From contig NZ_JABBGB010000002.1 in assembly GCF_012927185.1 (NCBI RefSeq), forward strand, positions 1,116,001 to 1,180,000: a stretch of DNA of 64,000 nucleotides, given 5' to 3'. The stretch is from Pseudoflavitalea sp. G-6-1-2. GTDB taxonomy: Bacteria > Bacteroidota > Bacteroidia > Chitinophagales > Chitinophagaceae. Below are positions 52,323 to 60,984 of the stretch, in pieces (the first letter of the stretch is position 1; each line of letters opens with the position of its first letter). The notes beneath the pieces were generated by a model. The model searched no databases, was not told where the DNA came from, and worked only from the letters and a program-made list of their open reading frames with translations. The position numbers and the translations under genes were made by a program.

Positions 52323-52458
52323 AACCGAACTTTCAGATGCCGGGAGGTACCGGTAAACGTTTTTCGTGGAATTGTCCGGTATCGGTACGTATATTCATGC
52401 CTGCTATACAAATTACCGGCCTACCTTCAAACAGACAGAAAATAACCTGTTTTTTTTA

Positions 52459-52466
52459 TATATTTG
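52459..52466 (+). promoter_or_regulatory. Possible -7 element of the export operon
   Basis: TATATTTG fits TAnnTTTG, but no TTG stands at the expected -33 distance, and the leader to the ATG would be about 175 bases. Confidence 0.3.
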
Positions 52467-52648
52467 GTTTACCTGAGGTTGTTAAATATTAGCGAGGAAT
52501 CTTATTAATCGAAAATCCGGACTATGCAACAATCCGCCAATCCACAACAGGTAATTTGTCAGTCGATATCAGTCTTTCGCCCGATTGTTGTATCCGGCGT
52601 AGCCTCAACCCTTACATGCTATCACTAACTATCAGAATCATTGATGAA

Positions 52649-54043
52649 ATGAAGTATACCAACGCATGTCTTATTTTCATGGTGCTGATTGCCGGACGAA
52701 CGGCCGCACAAACCGGTGCGCCTTCGCTTCGTGAACTGGCAGACAGCGCTATCCGCAACGATCATATACTCGCCAACAAACAGCTTGATGTTGAGCTCAC
52801 GGCACTCGATCAGGAAAAACTGAAAAATGTTTACCTGCCGCATGTCGATCTCACAGTGAAAGACGCCTTCATACTTTCTTCCTTTGGCGTCAAAAGCAGA
52901 GATCTCATCAACATTCCGCAATTGAACATAGATATCAAAACCGGGAGCAACCGCTTCACCACCAGCGGCAACCTGCTCACGGCGGATGTAGGCGCATCGA
53001 TGCTGCTTTACTCCGGAGGCAAAGTGCCGCAGCTGAAACGGGCGCTTGCATCCAAATCGTCGGCGCAGCAGATAATTATGGAAAGCGATCGCCAGCAGAT
53101 CATCAGCAATGTGATCACCGCCTATGATCAGCTGGCACTGTTGAAGCAGGTAAGAAAAGTGCTGGATGAAAGCGAAAAACGCCTCGCAGAAAACAAGCGA
53201 ACTGCCGACAAAGCTTTCACCTACGGGCTCATCACCAAATACGAACACCAGAAGATAGAAGTGGCGCAGGCGCAACTCGCAGCAAAGATCCAGGAGTACG
53301 AAGGCAAACAGGAACTGGTGATAGAGCAACTCGCCATGTACACTCATATCGATAAAGAACGTCTCAGACAGATAGATGCCAGCATGGAGCTGGTAGCAGT
53401 TTCAACAGAGGCCGGAAGCATCACAAACCGTGCTGAGCTCAAAGCCCTCGACGCCAAACTCGCAGCAAGCCAATACAAGATCAATGCAGAGAAAACATGG
53501 TTTGTACCTAAGATACAGGCCGCAGCATCGGTAGGTTATATCGGATTGCTGGCAGGCCGCATCAACAGTTCACGCCCATTGCTTACCGGCGTGAACAGCC
53601 CGAAGTTGCGGGCCAATCTTCCCAACCTCAACATCATTCCCATGTTCAATATCGGAGTTGGGCTGAAATGGGATCTGTTCGACGGGCACGAAGGAAGCGA
53701 AGCCGTGAAAGCAGCAAAGATCGACCTCAAAAAAACAGAGAACGAAAAACAGGATGCCACAGAAAAGCTGGGGCTCAATCTTGCGAAATGCAAAAGCGAT
53801 TACACCATTGCACAAGGGCAGATCGCACTGAAACAGGCACAGCAGCAAACAGCGCAGAACGCACTTACACAGGCTACCAAAGAATACAGAACAGGACTGA
53901 TAAAAACCCTGCAGCTCATCGATGCAGAGAACGATTACGTAGCGGCTGCACTCGGTGTTGCGCAAAGCATATTCGATCAGCGGCGCGCAGCCTTCGCACT
54001 GATGATGGCTACCGGAAACCTCACTATTCAAGCTATTCCTTAA
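52649..54043 (+). CDS. TolC-family outer membrane efflux protein
   Basis: 464 residues from ATG 52649 (MKYTNACLIFMVLIAG signal peptide, ending RTAAQ). Long helical coiled-coil stretches alternate with strand regions, in two repeats (DSAIRNDHILANKQLDVELTA and RAELKALDAKLAASQYKINAEKTWFVPKIQAAASVGYIG). This is the TolC/OEP pattern. It forms the outer membrane duct. It is the first gene of a four-gene operon with HlyD and two permeases. Confidence 0.92.
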   Translation: MKYTNACLIFMVLIAGRTAAQTGAPSLRELADSAIRNDHILANKQLDVELTALDQEKLKNVYLPHVDLTVKDAFILSSFGVKSRDLINIPQLNIDIKTGSNRFTTSGNLLTADVGASMLLYSGGKVPQLKRALASKSSAQQIIMESDRQQIISNVITAYDQLALLKQVRKVLDESEKRLAENKRTADKAFTYGLITKYEHQKIEVAQAQLAAKIQEYEGKQELVIEQLAMYTHIDKERLRQIDASMELVAVSTEAGSITNRAELKALDAKLAASQYKINAEKTWFVPKIQAAASVGYIGLLAGRINSSRPLLTGVNSPKLRANLPNLNIIPMFNIGVGLKWDLFDGHEGSEAVKAAKIDLKKTENEKQDATEKLGLNLAKCKSDYTIAQGQIALKQAQQQTAQNALTQATKEYRTGLIKTLQLIDAENDYVAAALGVAQSIFDQRRAAFALMMATGNLTIQAIP

Positions 54044-54056
54044 AATATTACCCGAT

Positions 54057-55019
54057 ATGAAATTGCGATCCATCGTAACAATACTGACAGCTCCTGTTAT
54101 ACTGATAGCAAGCTGCAAAGAAGAAAAAGTACCAAAGATGCTGGGAAAGGTGAAGCGCGAAACCATCAGTTTCGTTCCAAAGGTAACGGGCCGCATTCTG
54201 AAACTCTATGTGCAGGAAGGTGCCACCGTAAAACCCGGCGACACACTGGCCATGCTGGATGTACCCGAAGTGAGTGCCAAGATAGCGCAGGCCAAAGGTG
54301 TGGTGGAAGCTGCAACAGCACAACGGCAGATGGCACATAACGGAGCAACACCTAATCAGATGAAACAGATACAGGCGAAGTATCGTGCAACAAAAGAGCA
54401 GTTCAATTTTGCACAGAAATCTTTCGATCGTGCAAAAGCGATGTTCAACGACAGCATGATGGCGCCACAGGCTTACGACGAAGCATTCGCAAAATACCAG
54501 GGCGCAAAAGCCCAGCTCGATGCTGTTACAGCCGAACTCAACGAAGCGGAAAAAGGTCCGCGCATCGAAACCAGAGAAGCAGCCGCTGGCCAGCAGGCGC
54601 AAGCCAAAGGTGTTTTGCAGGAAGCAGAAGTGGCCTACTCTGAACGATACATCCTTGCCACCAACTACGCAACACTCGAAACCATTGCATTGAAAGAAGG
54701 AGAACTGGCCACAGCAGGTTATCCCATCTTCAATGGATATCTTCCCGCGAGCACCTGGTTCAGATTCACTGTTCCGGAAAGCAAGATCCAGTCGTACAAG
54801 GCCGGAGATGCAGTAACAGTGCGGGTTCCCTACAACAAAACAGATCTTAAAGGAAAGATCGTAACCATCAAACAGATGCCACGTTATGCCGACATCACCA
54901 CAGCATATCCCGATTACTCCATCGACGACGCAGTGTACGAACTGAAAATAGTTCCGGACAACTCCGCCACAGCAGAAGCACTTTTATTCAATGCCACAGT
55001 ATCGCTCGACAAGCCATAA
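54057..55019 (+). CDS. HlyD/RND-type membrane fusion lipoprotein
   Basis: 320 residues. The lipobox ends LIASC with Cys20. A biotinyl-lipoyl half motif (GRILKLYVQEGATVKPGDTLAML), a long helical hairpin rich in Ala, Gln and Lys (residues about 80-190), and a beta-barrel region (ATNYATLETIALKEGELATAG) follow. It connects the inner membrane permeases with TolC. It starts 13 bases after the TolC gene. Confidence 0.92.
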   Translation: MKLRSIVTILTAPVILIASCKEEKVPKMLGKVKRETISFVPKVTGRILKLYVQEGATVKPGDTLAMLDVPEVSAKIAQAKGVVEAATAQRQMAHNGATPNQMKQIQAKYRATKEQFNFAQKSFDRAKAMFNDSMMAPQAYDEAFAKYQGAKAQLDAVTAELNEAEKGPRIETREAAAGQQAQAKGVLQEAEVAYSERYILATNYATLETIALKEGELATAGYPIFNGYLPASTWFRFTVPESKIQSYKAGDAVTVRVPYNKTDLKGKIVTIKQMPRYADITTAYPDYSIDDAVYELKIVPDNSATAEALLFNATVSLDKP

Positions 55020-55024
55020 AAAGT

Positions 55025-56212
55025 ATGAGGAATTTCGGACGATTAATCACGAGGGAGCTGCGGCTCTTCTGGAGCAACAAAGTGTTTGTAGTGGCATTTC
55101 TTTTCATGCCATTTGTACTTGCCTTTGTATTGGGCAACGTATACAAAAAAGGAAAAGTGACCGACCTGCCTGTTGTGCTGATCGATAACGATCAAACACC
55201 AGCCAGCGACAAATTCGGCACTATGATCGAAGATCACCAGCAACTGAAAATAGTGCATCAGGATTTCGAACTGGGTGATGTGCAGCAAATGATGCTCACG
55301 TACCGCGCTGTGGCCGTAATTGTGATACCCGATCGCTTCGAAGCCAATCTGCTTGCGCAACGCATGCCCGAAATAAATTGCTACCTCAACATGAGCAACA
55401 CACTCACTGCAGGTTCAGCAGGTACAGCAGTATCGGTTGTTGCAGGCACCATGAATGCAGGCATACTTATTTCTTCCTATCAGAAAAGAGGCATGCCCGC
55501 TTCCATTGCTTCCAAACAATACGAATCTTTCAAACACAATGTTTTTTACGAATACAATCCAGCTGGCAACTATCTGTATTTTCTCTGGCCAGGACTTATT
55601 TTCAGCATCATTCAGCAATTGCTATTGCTTGCATTGGGGGTGAGCTTTTCGCAGGAGATCGCCAATGGCACGTTCAGTAAAGATGGATTATTGTCTTACA
55701 GCCGTTCTCCATTGGTATTGATCCTCGCCAAGATACTCCCCTATTCAGTACTGGGCATGATGAACATCGGCGTATTTTATCTGCTGAGCATTTACTTCAA
55801 AGTGCCGATGCCCTGGCATCCCGGAGTATTGCTGGCAGCACAGGTATTGCTGGTAATCGGATCTTCCCTGCTGGGCACCTTGTACAGCGTGGTATTCCCT
55901 TCGCCACTGAAAGCATCGGAATTACTGATGTCGATAGCATCGCCGGCATTCACCATTTCGGGATTCACCTGGCCGCAGGTACCCTCGGTATTGCAAACCA
56001 TCAGCATGGCCATTCCGCTTACCCCCTACCTGCAACTGATGCGCATGACGCTCTTTCAGAATGCAGACTGGATGGATGTTTGGCCGCAACTGAAACATAT
56101 GCTCATCTTAATTGCAGTATTCCTTTTTCTCACCTGGCTCTTATTGTTTTTCAGGATCAGGAAAGTATTGAAATCAGAAAGCAACAACCTGCCGGCTACG
56201 GCGCCCGCATAA
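55025..56212 (+). CDS. ABC-2-type transport permease (first of a pair)
   Basis: 395 residues. An N-terminal helix (VFVVAFLFMPFVLAFVLGNVY) is followed by an extracytoplasmic domain of about 150 residues (residues 40-185). Five C-terminal helices follow, the usual ABC-2 exporter layout. It starts five bases after the HlyD gene. No ATP-binding motif (Walker A, signature) is present. It is a paralogue of the next gene. Confidence 0.9.
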   Translation: MRNFGRLITRELRLFWSNKVFVVAFLFMPFVLAFVLGNVYKKGKVTDLPVVLIDNDQTPASDKFGTMIEDHQQLKIVHQDFELGDVQQMMLTYRAVAVIVIPDRFEANLLAQRMPEINCYLNMSNTLTAGSAGTAVSVVAGTMNAGILISSYQKRGMPASIASKQYESFKHNVFYEYNPAGNYLYFLWPGLIFSIIQQLLLLALGVSFSQEIANGTFSKDGLLSYSRSPLVLILAKILPYSVLGMMNIGVFYLLSIYFKVPMPWHPGVLLAAQVLLVIGSSLLGTLYSVVFPSPLKASELLMSIASPAFTISGFTWPQVPSVLQTISMAIPLTPYLQLMRMTLFQNADWMDVWPQLKHMLILIAVFLFLTWLLLFFRIRKVLKSESNNLPATAPA

Positions 56213-56219
56213 TTGAACT

Positions 56220-57359
56220 ATGAGAAATTTTTTGTCGATAGTAAAAAGGGAATTCAAACTGTTCTTCGCAGACAGAATAATGCTGATGCTGTATCTCGGC
56301 GCGCCGGTACTGTATGGATTTCTCTTCGGTTATGTGTACGATAAAGGAAAGCTCACCGATCTTCCGATAGTGATCGTCGATAACGACAACTCACCCACCA
56401 GCGCCAAACTGATAGACATGCTGAGCGAAACGGATATGCTCGAACTGAAGGTAGTGAGGTATCAGAAGGACGGAACTGAATCCTACTTTCTCAATCAGGG
56501 AGCCTATGCAGTGGTGAATATTCCTTACCGGTTCGAAGCGTCGTTAATGCGTGGCGATTATCCGGAACTCAACACATACATCAACAATTCGAACCTGATT
56601 CCATCCAACTATGTGGCCCGTGCAGTAATGACTGCAGCAGGTACGCTGAATGTGATCAAAACAAGGATGTCGGGAAAGAAGAACGAAGCTTTTCATCTGA
56701 ATTTGTTCAAAGTATACAATCCGGGATCGAATTATTTCTATTTCATATGGCCTTCTTATCTCGCTATTATTCTTCAGTCGGTAGTAATGGTTGTACTGGC
56801 ATTGAGCTTTTCCGCGGAACAGCAGAACAAAACACTCCGTACAGTGTACGAAAGAGGCGGCCATTCCGTATTGTTGACGATGTTTGGAAAACTGCTTCCC
56901 TATTTGTTGCTATCAGCATTGCTGTTGGGTATTTTTGGAATTTATTTCAAGGTGTTCAAGCAGCCATTTCCGGGTACATTGTTCCCTGTATTGCTGGTGA
57001 GTTTCATTTTCATCGCCTCGAATGCATTCATAGGAATGAGTGCTGGCCTGCTTTTTAAGTCGCAGTTGAAATCGTTGCAGTTTCTGATAATATTGTCGAT
57101 GCCTGTTTACATTTCGTCCGGGTTCAGCTGGCCATTTGAACAGGGAGGATGGGCAGCGCAGCTGTTCAGTTTTATTTTCCCCTTCATGCCTTTTGTAAAC
57201 GGATTGCGCATACTGCTGATAGAGCATGGGACATTGACCGATATCAAAGATTATCTGAACATACAACTGATACAACTGCTGGTTTATTTTCTGATCGCCT
57301 GCGCAATGCTCTGGTGGCATACAGGTGATAGATTCAATCTCCGCAGGTTCTACAAATAG
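56220..57359 (+). CDS. ABC-2-type transport permease (second of a pair)
   Basis: 379 residues with the same layout as the preceding permease: N-terminal helix with LYLGAPVLYGFLFGYVYDKG, a periplasmic domain starting LTDLPIVIVDNDNSPTSAK (compare VTDLPVVLIDNDQTPASDK in the first), and five C-terminal helices. The pair should form the heterodimeric inner membrane channel. No ATPase gene lies in the operon, which ends here. Confidence 0.9.
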   Translation: MRNFLSIVKREFKLFFADRIMLMLYLGAPVLYGFLFGYVYDKGKLTDLPIVIVDNDNSPTSAKLIDMLSETDMLELKVVRYQKDGTESYFLNQGAYAVVNIPYRFEASLMRGDYPELNTYINNSNLIPSNYVARAVMTAAGTLNVIKTRMSGKKNEAFHLNLFKVYNPGSNYFYFIWPSYLAIILQSVVMVVLALSFSAEQQNKTLRTVYERGGHSVLLTMFGKLLPYLLLSALLLGIFGIYFKVFKQPFPGTLFPVLLVSFIFIASNAFIGMSAGLLFKSQLKSLQFLIILSMPVYISSGFSWPFEQGGWAAQLFSFIFPFMPFVNGLRILLIEHGTLTDIKDYLNIQLIQLLVYFLIACAMLWWHTGDRFNLRRFYK

Positions 57360-57913
57360 AAAGTCGGCACACATTGAAAAACTCATGAACAGCCTCCCGG
57401 CAACTGGGTAATTTTTGTAAAAATCATAAAGTGTAAATAGCTTTTATACAATTGATGTATGTCAGTTTGGATGTGCTTTTCAGACCATTGAAATATTGAA
57501 TCAGTCTCCATTTTCTACGCTCTGGCTTCCATTTTTCAGCCCGGTTTGGTATAATAAAAACGGACTTTCGTCCGTTAGAACTCATCAAAATAAATTGGAC
57601 AGTTTTAGGAGCTTCATGTTTTTATATTATATTTAACCCGTAAATTTTCTTAAAGCCAGCCCGCTTTAACCTAAATCTTATAAATGAAATAACTATACTC
57701 GCTTACATAACGGTATCACCCTATACCGATTAATTCCCTCCTGTTATACATCCCTGTGTTAGTTAAGACTTGTGTCCATTGCGTGGGCTTATCAGGCGCA
57801 AATGATTTTCAATTTTTCAATCAACGGATAACGCCGAAATCCACAAAAGTCAGGCGGAGGATGCTGAAAATCCTAAAGAGTAAGCTTTCGAATTAACCCC
57901 AACCCATTTTTGC
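57360..57913. other. Intergenic region with hairpins
   Basis: Two clean stems are present: AACGGAC/GTCCGTT around TTTC (57559-57576), which on the minus strand has a GAAA loop and a following TTTATT, and CGGTAT/ATACCG (57710-57727). No reading frame is convincing. It precedes the TM2 gene. Confidence 0.55.
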
Positions 57914-58405
57914 ATGAAACGAGTAAAGAATGCATCGTTGCTGATGTTATCTGCTTTGTTTGTTGTTTTGCTGACTGCAGCAATGCCTGTTAGCAAACCA
58001 GAACCCATTAAGCCCGAGAACCTGGAAAAAGCTATGGCAGCGCTGAAAACAGCCTCTGCTGATGGTACAATTTCTTACAAAGAGCTTAAGACTATTGCTA
58101 CTGAAGCAAAAGGTGCTAAGCTGACTTTGAAAGAAAGAATCGGCCTTAAATTATTTGGCAAGAAGATCACCTCTAAAACCGATGCTCCTTTTCAAGGTGC
58201 TGGTAAAAGCCAGGTGATTGCTTTGATTCTCTGCGCCTTATTAGGTGGATTGGGAATTCACAGATTTTACCTGGGTTACACCTGGCAGGGTGTTGTTCAA
58301 TTGCTTACCCTGGGTGGTTGCGGTATCTGGGCGCTGATCGATCTGATCCGCATCATTACCGGCGACCTCCAACCGAAAAACGAAGACTACGAAACTACTT
58401 TGTAA
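57914..58405 (+). CDS. TM2-domain membrane protein
   Basis: 163 residues. A signal or anchor helix (MLSALFVVLLTAAMPV) and a 70-residue Lys/Ala-rich linker precede the TM2 domain: KSQVIALILCALLGGLGIHRFYLG, then QGVVQLLTLGGCGIWALIDLIRIITG. The TM2 family carries two helices with a conserved DRF-like loop, here GIHRFYLG. Its role in bacteria is unknown. A DUF2752 gene follows, as in many Bacteroidota. Confidence 0.92.
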   Translation: MKRVKNASLLMLSALFVVLLTAAMPVSKPEPIKPENLEKAMAALKTASADGTISYKELKTIATEAKGAKLTLKERIGLKLFGKKITSKTDAPFQGAGKSQVIALILCALLGGLGIHRFYLGYTWQGVVQLLTLGGCGIWALIDLIRIITGDLQPKNEDYETTL

Positions 58406-58417
58406 TCTGGTTGCCAA

Positions 58418-58456
58418 AAGGAGGGCGTGTCTAATGGTACGCCCTCCTTGCTTTTT
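58418..58456 (+). terminator. Hairpin between the TM2 and DUF2752 genes
   Basis: AAGGAGGGCGT (58418-58428) pairs with ACGCCCTCCTT (58439-58449), followed by GCTTTTT. It would reduce read-through into the DUF2752 gene. Confidence 0.85.
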
Positions 58457-58481
58457 AAAGAATTAACCTCTCCCGCTTTTT

Positions 58482-58817
58482 ATGAAATTCCGTTATTACT
58501 ACACTATTACTAAACTGGCGATAATTGTGTTACTGCCGGTTGTTCTCCTTATTCTTCCTGCCGATTTTTTTGATAACGGAAAAACAGTTTGCTTTTCGAG
58601 ACTGCTATTCGATGTGGAATGTCATGGATGCGGATTAACAAGAGCCTGCATGCACCTGATACATCTGGAGTTTGAAGAAGCATTTGCTTATAATATGGGA
58701 TGCTTTATTGCGCTTCCTGTTTTGGGGATATTCTGGATTGGCTGGGGTATAAAAGAGTACAGGAAGTTTTTGAAGATGAGAAAAGATCTACAGGCAGCCA
58801 CTGTAGTACAACACTAG
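58482..58817 (+). CDS. DUF2752 membrane protein
   Basis: 111 residues with two or three helices. The family signature CHGCGLTRACMHLIHLEFEEAF with the conserved Cys and Arg is clear. The function of DUF2752 is unknown. It is often paired with TM2 proteins, as here. It starts 26 bases after the terminator-like hairpin. Confidence 0.92.
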   Translation: MKFRYYYTITKLAIIVLLPVVLLILPADFFDNGKTVCFSRLLFDVECHGCGLTRACMHLIHLEFEEAFAYNMGCFIALPVLGIFWIGWGIKEYRKFLKMRKDLQAATVVQH

Positions 58818-59233
58818 TGCGAAAAGATGCCTGCTTCCATTGTCTTAATAAGTTTTAGCGCACTTCCCTTCTATTGATAACGGCTGCTGCATTGAATGCT
58901 GCTCTACGATTTTCAATGCATTTCAGTGTAAGCTATCAGCACATCTTCTATGCTGATTAAGCAGCAATCCTCCCTGGGCTGAAGTTTTAAGAAATTACAT
59001 ATGTCCCAACCGGGAAAAAGAAATGACACTGGAGCAGACAGGCCAGTGAATAAGACTATGGTTGCAACCCTGGTCTGATCAAACATTTTGATCATCTACT
59101 TCCATTCTCCATACTTCAATTTGGACGCCCATTTCAGGCGGTTTGTTTGAAAATTGTTTGAAAATATGGCTAAAATGGCCCAAAATAGAAATGGCCGCCG
59201 ATTGGCAGCCATTCTAACTATTTGATTTTCAAG
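58818..59233. other. Intergenic region before tRNA genes
   Basis: A minus-strand 60-codon frame (58913-59095) with a hydrophobic stretch has no recognisable family and is not counted. The rest shows nothing notable. A 17-base word (TGCTGCATTGAATGCTG) near 58888 recurs near 62503. Confidence 0.5.
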
Positions 59234-59319
59234 TACCCCGGACAGGAATTGAACCTGCACTCCCATTGCTGGGAAAAGGATTTTAAGTCCTTCGCGTCTA
59301 CCGATTCCGCCACCGGGGT
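59234..59319 (-). tRNA. tRNA-Leu (anticodon UAA)
   Basis: On the minus strand the 86-base gene starts ACCCCGG and ends CCGGGGT plus discriminator A. The anticodon stem AAGGA/TCCTT has the loop CTTAAAA, giving UAA. A long variable arm (TTTCCCAGCAATGGGA) is typical of tRNA-Leu, and the T arm reads GCAGGTTCAATTCCTGT. CCA is not encoded. It lies 67 bases downstream of tRNA-Gly. Confidence 0.95.
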
Positions 59320-59386
59320 GTCAGATCCAAAGTGAATCTAAACAAAAAATTCCATCCCACATTTTCAGTAGAATGGAATTCTTTAG

Positions 59387-59459
59387 AGCGGAAGACGAGA
59401 TTCGAACCCGCGACCCTCACCTTGGCAAGGTGATGCTCTACCAGCTGAGCTACTTCCGC
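59387..59459 (-). tRNA. tRNA-Gly (anticodon GCC)
   Basis: On the minus strand GCGGAAG opens and CTTCCGC closes the acceptor stem, with discriminator T. The D arm reads AGCTCAGCTGGTAGAGC, the anticodon loop TTGCCAA gives GCC, and the T arm reads GCGGGTTCGAATCTCGT. CCA is not encoded. It shares a promoter with the downstream tRNA-Leu. Confidence 0.96.
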
Positions 59460-59527
59460 ATTTTGCTGCTGTTAAATTAGCAGCGAATATTTTATAAAGA
59501 ACTGAGTATCAATCGTTATTGGGAGTG

Positions 59528-59556
59528 CAAAGATAGGGATTTTTTTATTCGGTCAA
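59528..59556 (-). promoter_or_regulatory. Promoter of the tRNA-Gly/tRNA-Leu unit
   Basis: On the minus strand TTG (59556-59554), 18 bases, and TATCTTTG (59535-59528), followed by CACTCCC. This is one of the best consensus promoters in the window. Confidence 0.7.
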
Positions 59557-59586
59557 AATTTTTCTCCCTTTTTTTTCTCCTTTTTT

Positions 59587-59793
59587 TTATTTGTACTCAG
59601 GAGTGTACAAAGTGCTGGGTTGGATCGTCACCTCAGGCTTTCCTTTATAACGATGTTTGTACAAACTGTAGCAACCGCCCAGTACAAATGCCATTACACA
59701 AAAAACCTGCAGATAAAATAAAAACACAGAGGAATTAACCCAGTTGCGTTTAAAGTCTTTGTCGCGATAATCTTTTTCCAGATGTTGCTCCAT
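59587..59793 (-). CDS. Small single-helix membrane protein
   Basis: 68 residues with a charged N-terminus (MEQHLEKDYRDKDFKRN), one helix (SVFLFYLQVFCVMAFVLGG) and a Tyr/Lys/Pro tail ending TLYTPEYK. I do not recognise a family. It lies 44 bases after the glycosyltransferase gene on the same strand, so it may share its transcript. Confidence 0.6.
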   Translation of the reverse strand: MEQHLEKDYRDKDFKRNWVNSSVFLFYLQVFCVMAFVLGGCYSLYKHRYKGKPEVTIQPSTLYTPEYK

Positions 59794-59837
59794 ATGAGTG
59801 AATTGCGATGCAAAAGTAATAATTCAGAACTTAAAAA

Positions 59838-60866
59838 TCAGCATTTTGCACCAACAATTTCTACAAAAGTTTTTTTACCTCGCACAAAGTAGCTCCAGAC
59901 CACGCTTTTATGAAAAAATCCATTCAGCTTCCGACGCTTATCCACCCCTTCTCTCTTTGTTTTTTTATGTATCAGCAGCCAATAAAGGAATGCAAAGTGT
60001 GCTTTCACCACAGCAATAAAATAAGTACCCTCTCCTGCAAGCAACGACTTCACTGCTGAGATTGCATCGAGCCAGAAACGGTAAAAGATCTTCCAGATGG
60101 CCGATCCCAGGGGAAGATTCTTGGCCATCATTATCAGATTATTGCGGAAATTCAGAAATACTTTTCTTGCATTGCCCTTAGGAAGCGTTCCTCCTCCTAC
60201 ATGATACACTACCGATTGAGGACAGGCATACACCTGATATCCCGCAAGCTGTATTCTCCAGCAGAGATCGATCTCTTCCTGATGAGCAAAGAAAAATTCA
60301 TCGAATCCGCCGAGGCGATGGAACAATTCAGGTCTGATGAACATAGCAGCTCCGCTTGCCCAGAATATCGGCATAGGCTGATCGTACTGCCCTTCGTCCT
60401 TCTCACAATAATCAAAAACCCTTCCTCTCGCAAAGGGATAACCGAGATAATCTATCCAGCCACCTGCTGCTCCGGCATATTCAAAAAGATTATGATCTGC
60501 ATGTTGCAATAACTTGGGCTGACAGGCTCCAATGGTTTTATCGGCTTCCATCAAACTGATGATCGGTTCCACCCAACCCTTATCTACCTCCACATCGGAA
60601 TTGAGCAGCACATAATAATCTGCCGTTACATGCTTCAACCCTTCATTATACCCTTTGGTAAATCCGTAGTTTGCTGCATTCACCACTATCTTAACGGCAG
60701 GATATTCCTTTTTGAGAAAGTCCACAGAATCATCTGTTGAAGCATTGTCTACCACCACCACTTCTTTATTATTATAGGTAGTAGCCATTACCGAAGGCAG
60801 AAACTGCTCCAGAAAGCGGCGGCCATTCCAGTTGAGAATAACAATAGATACCAGTGGTTGCTTCAT
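59838..60866 (-). CDS. Family 2 glycosyltransferase (rhamnosyltransferase-like)
   Basis: 342 residues. The GT2 core shows SIVILNWNGRRFLEQFLPSV, VVDNASTDDSVDFL, NYGFTKGYNEGL and the metal site LLNSDVEVDKGW. FWASGAAMFIRPELF and GGFDEFFFAHQEEIDLCWRI in the acceptor region are typical of the rhamnosyl/mannosyl GT2 subgroup. It uses a nucleotide sugar to extend surface polysaccharide or glycolipid. The C-terminal region has a membrane-associated helix. No polysaccharide cluster surrounds it. Confidence 0.92.
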   Translation of the reverse strand: MKQPLVSIVILNWNGRRFLEQFLPSVMATTYNNKEVVVVDNASTDDSVDFLKKEYPAVKIVVNAANYGFTKGYNEGLKHVTADYYVLLNSDVEVDKGWVEPIISLMEADKTIGACQPKLLQHADHNLFEYAGAAGGWIDYLGYPFARGRVFDYCEKDEGQYDQPMPIFWASGAAMFIRPELFHRLGGFDEFFFAHQEEIDLCWRIQLAGYQVYACPQSVVYHVGGGTLPKGNARKVFLNFRNNLIMMAKNLPLGSAIWKIFYRFWLDAISAVKSLLAGEGTYFIAVVKAHFAFLYWLLIHKKTKREGVDKRRKLNGFFHKSVVWSYFVRGKKTFVEIVGAKC

Positions 60867-60984
60867 TGATTTGTTGACTGGGTTGATAGCTGTAATAACG
60901 GATGCAAAGGAACGTTATTTTAGGGATTCGTTCAAACCGGCCATGAGGGCCGCTCTGCAATTTAACTTTACGTATATTAGTTGC

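Larger units (their letters stand above)
52242..52648. other. Intergenic region with terminator and promoter-like site
   Basis: It holds the terminator at 52291-52322 and a TATATTTG element (52459-52466) that may be the promoter of the export operon. Otherwise nothing was seen. Confidence 0.55.
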
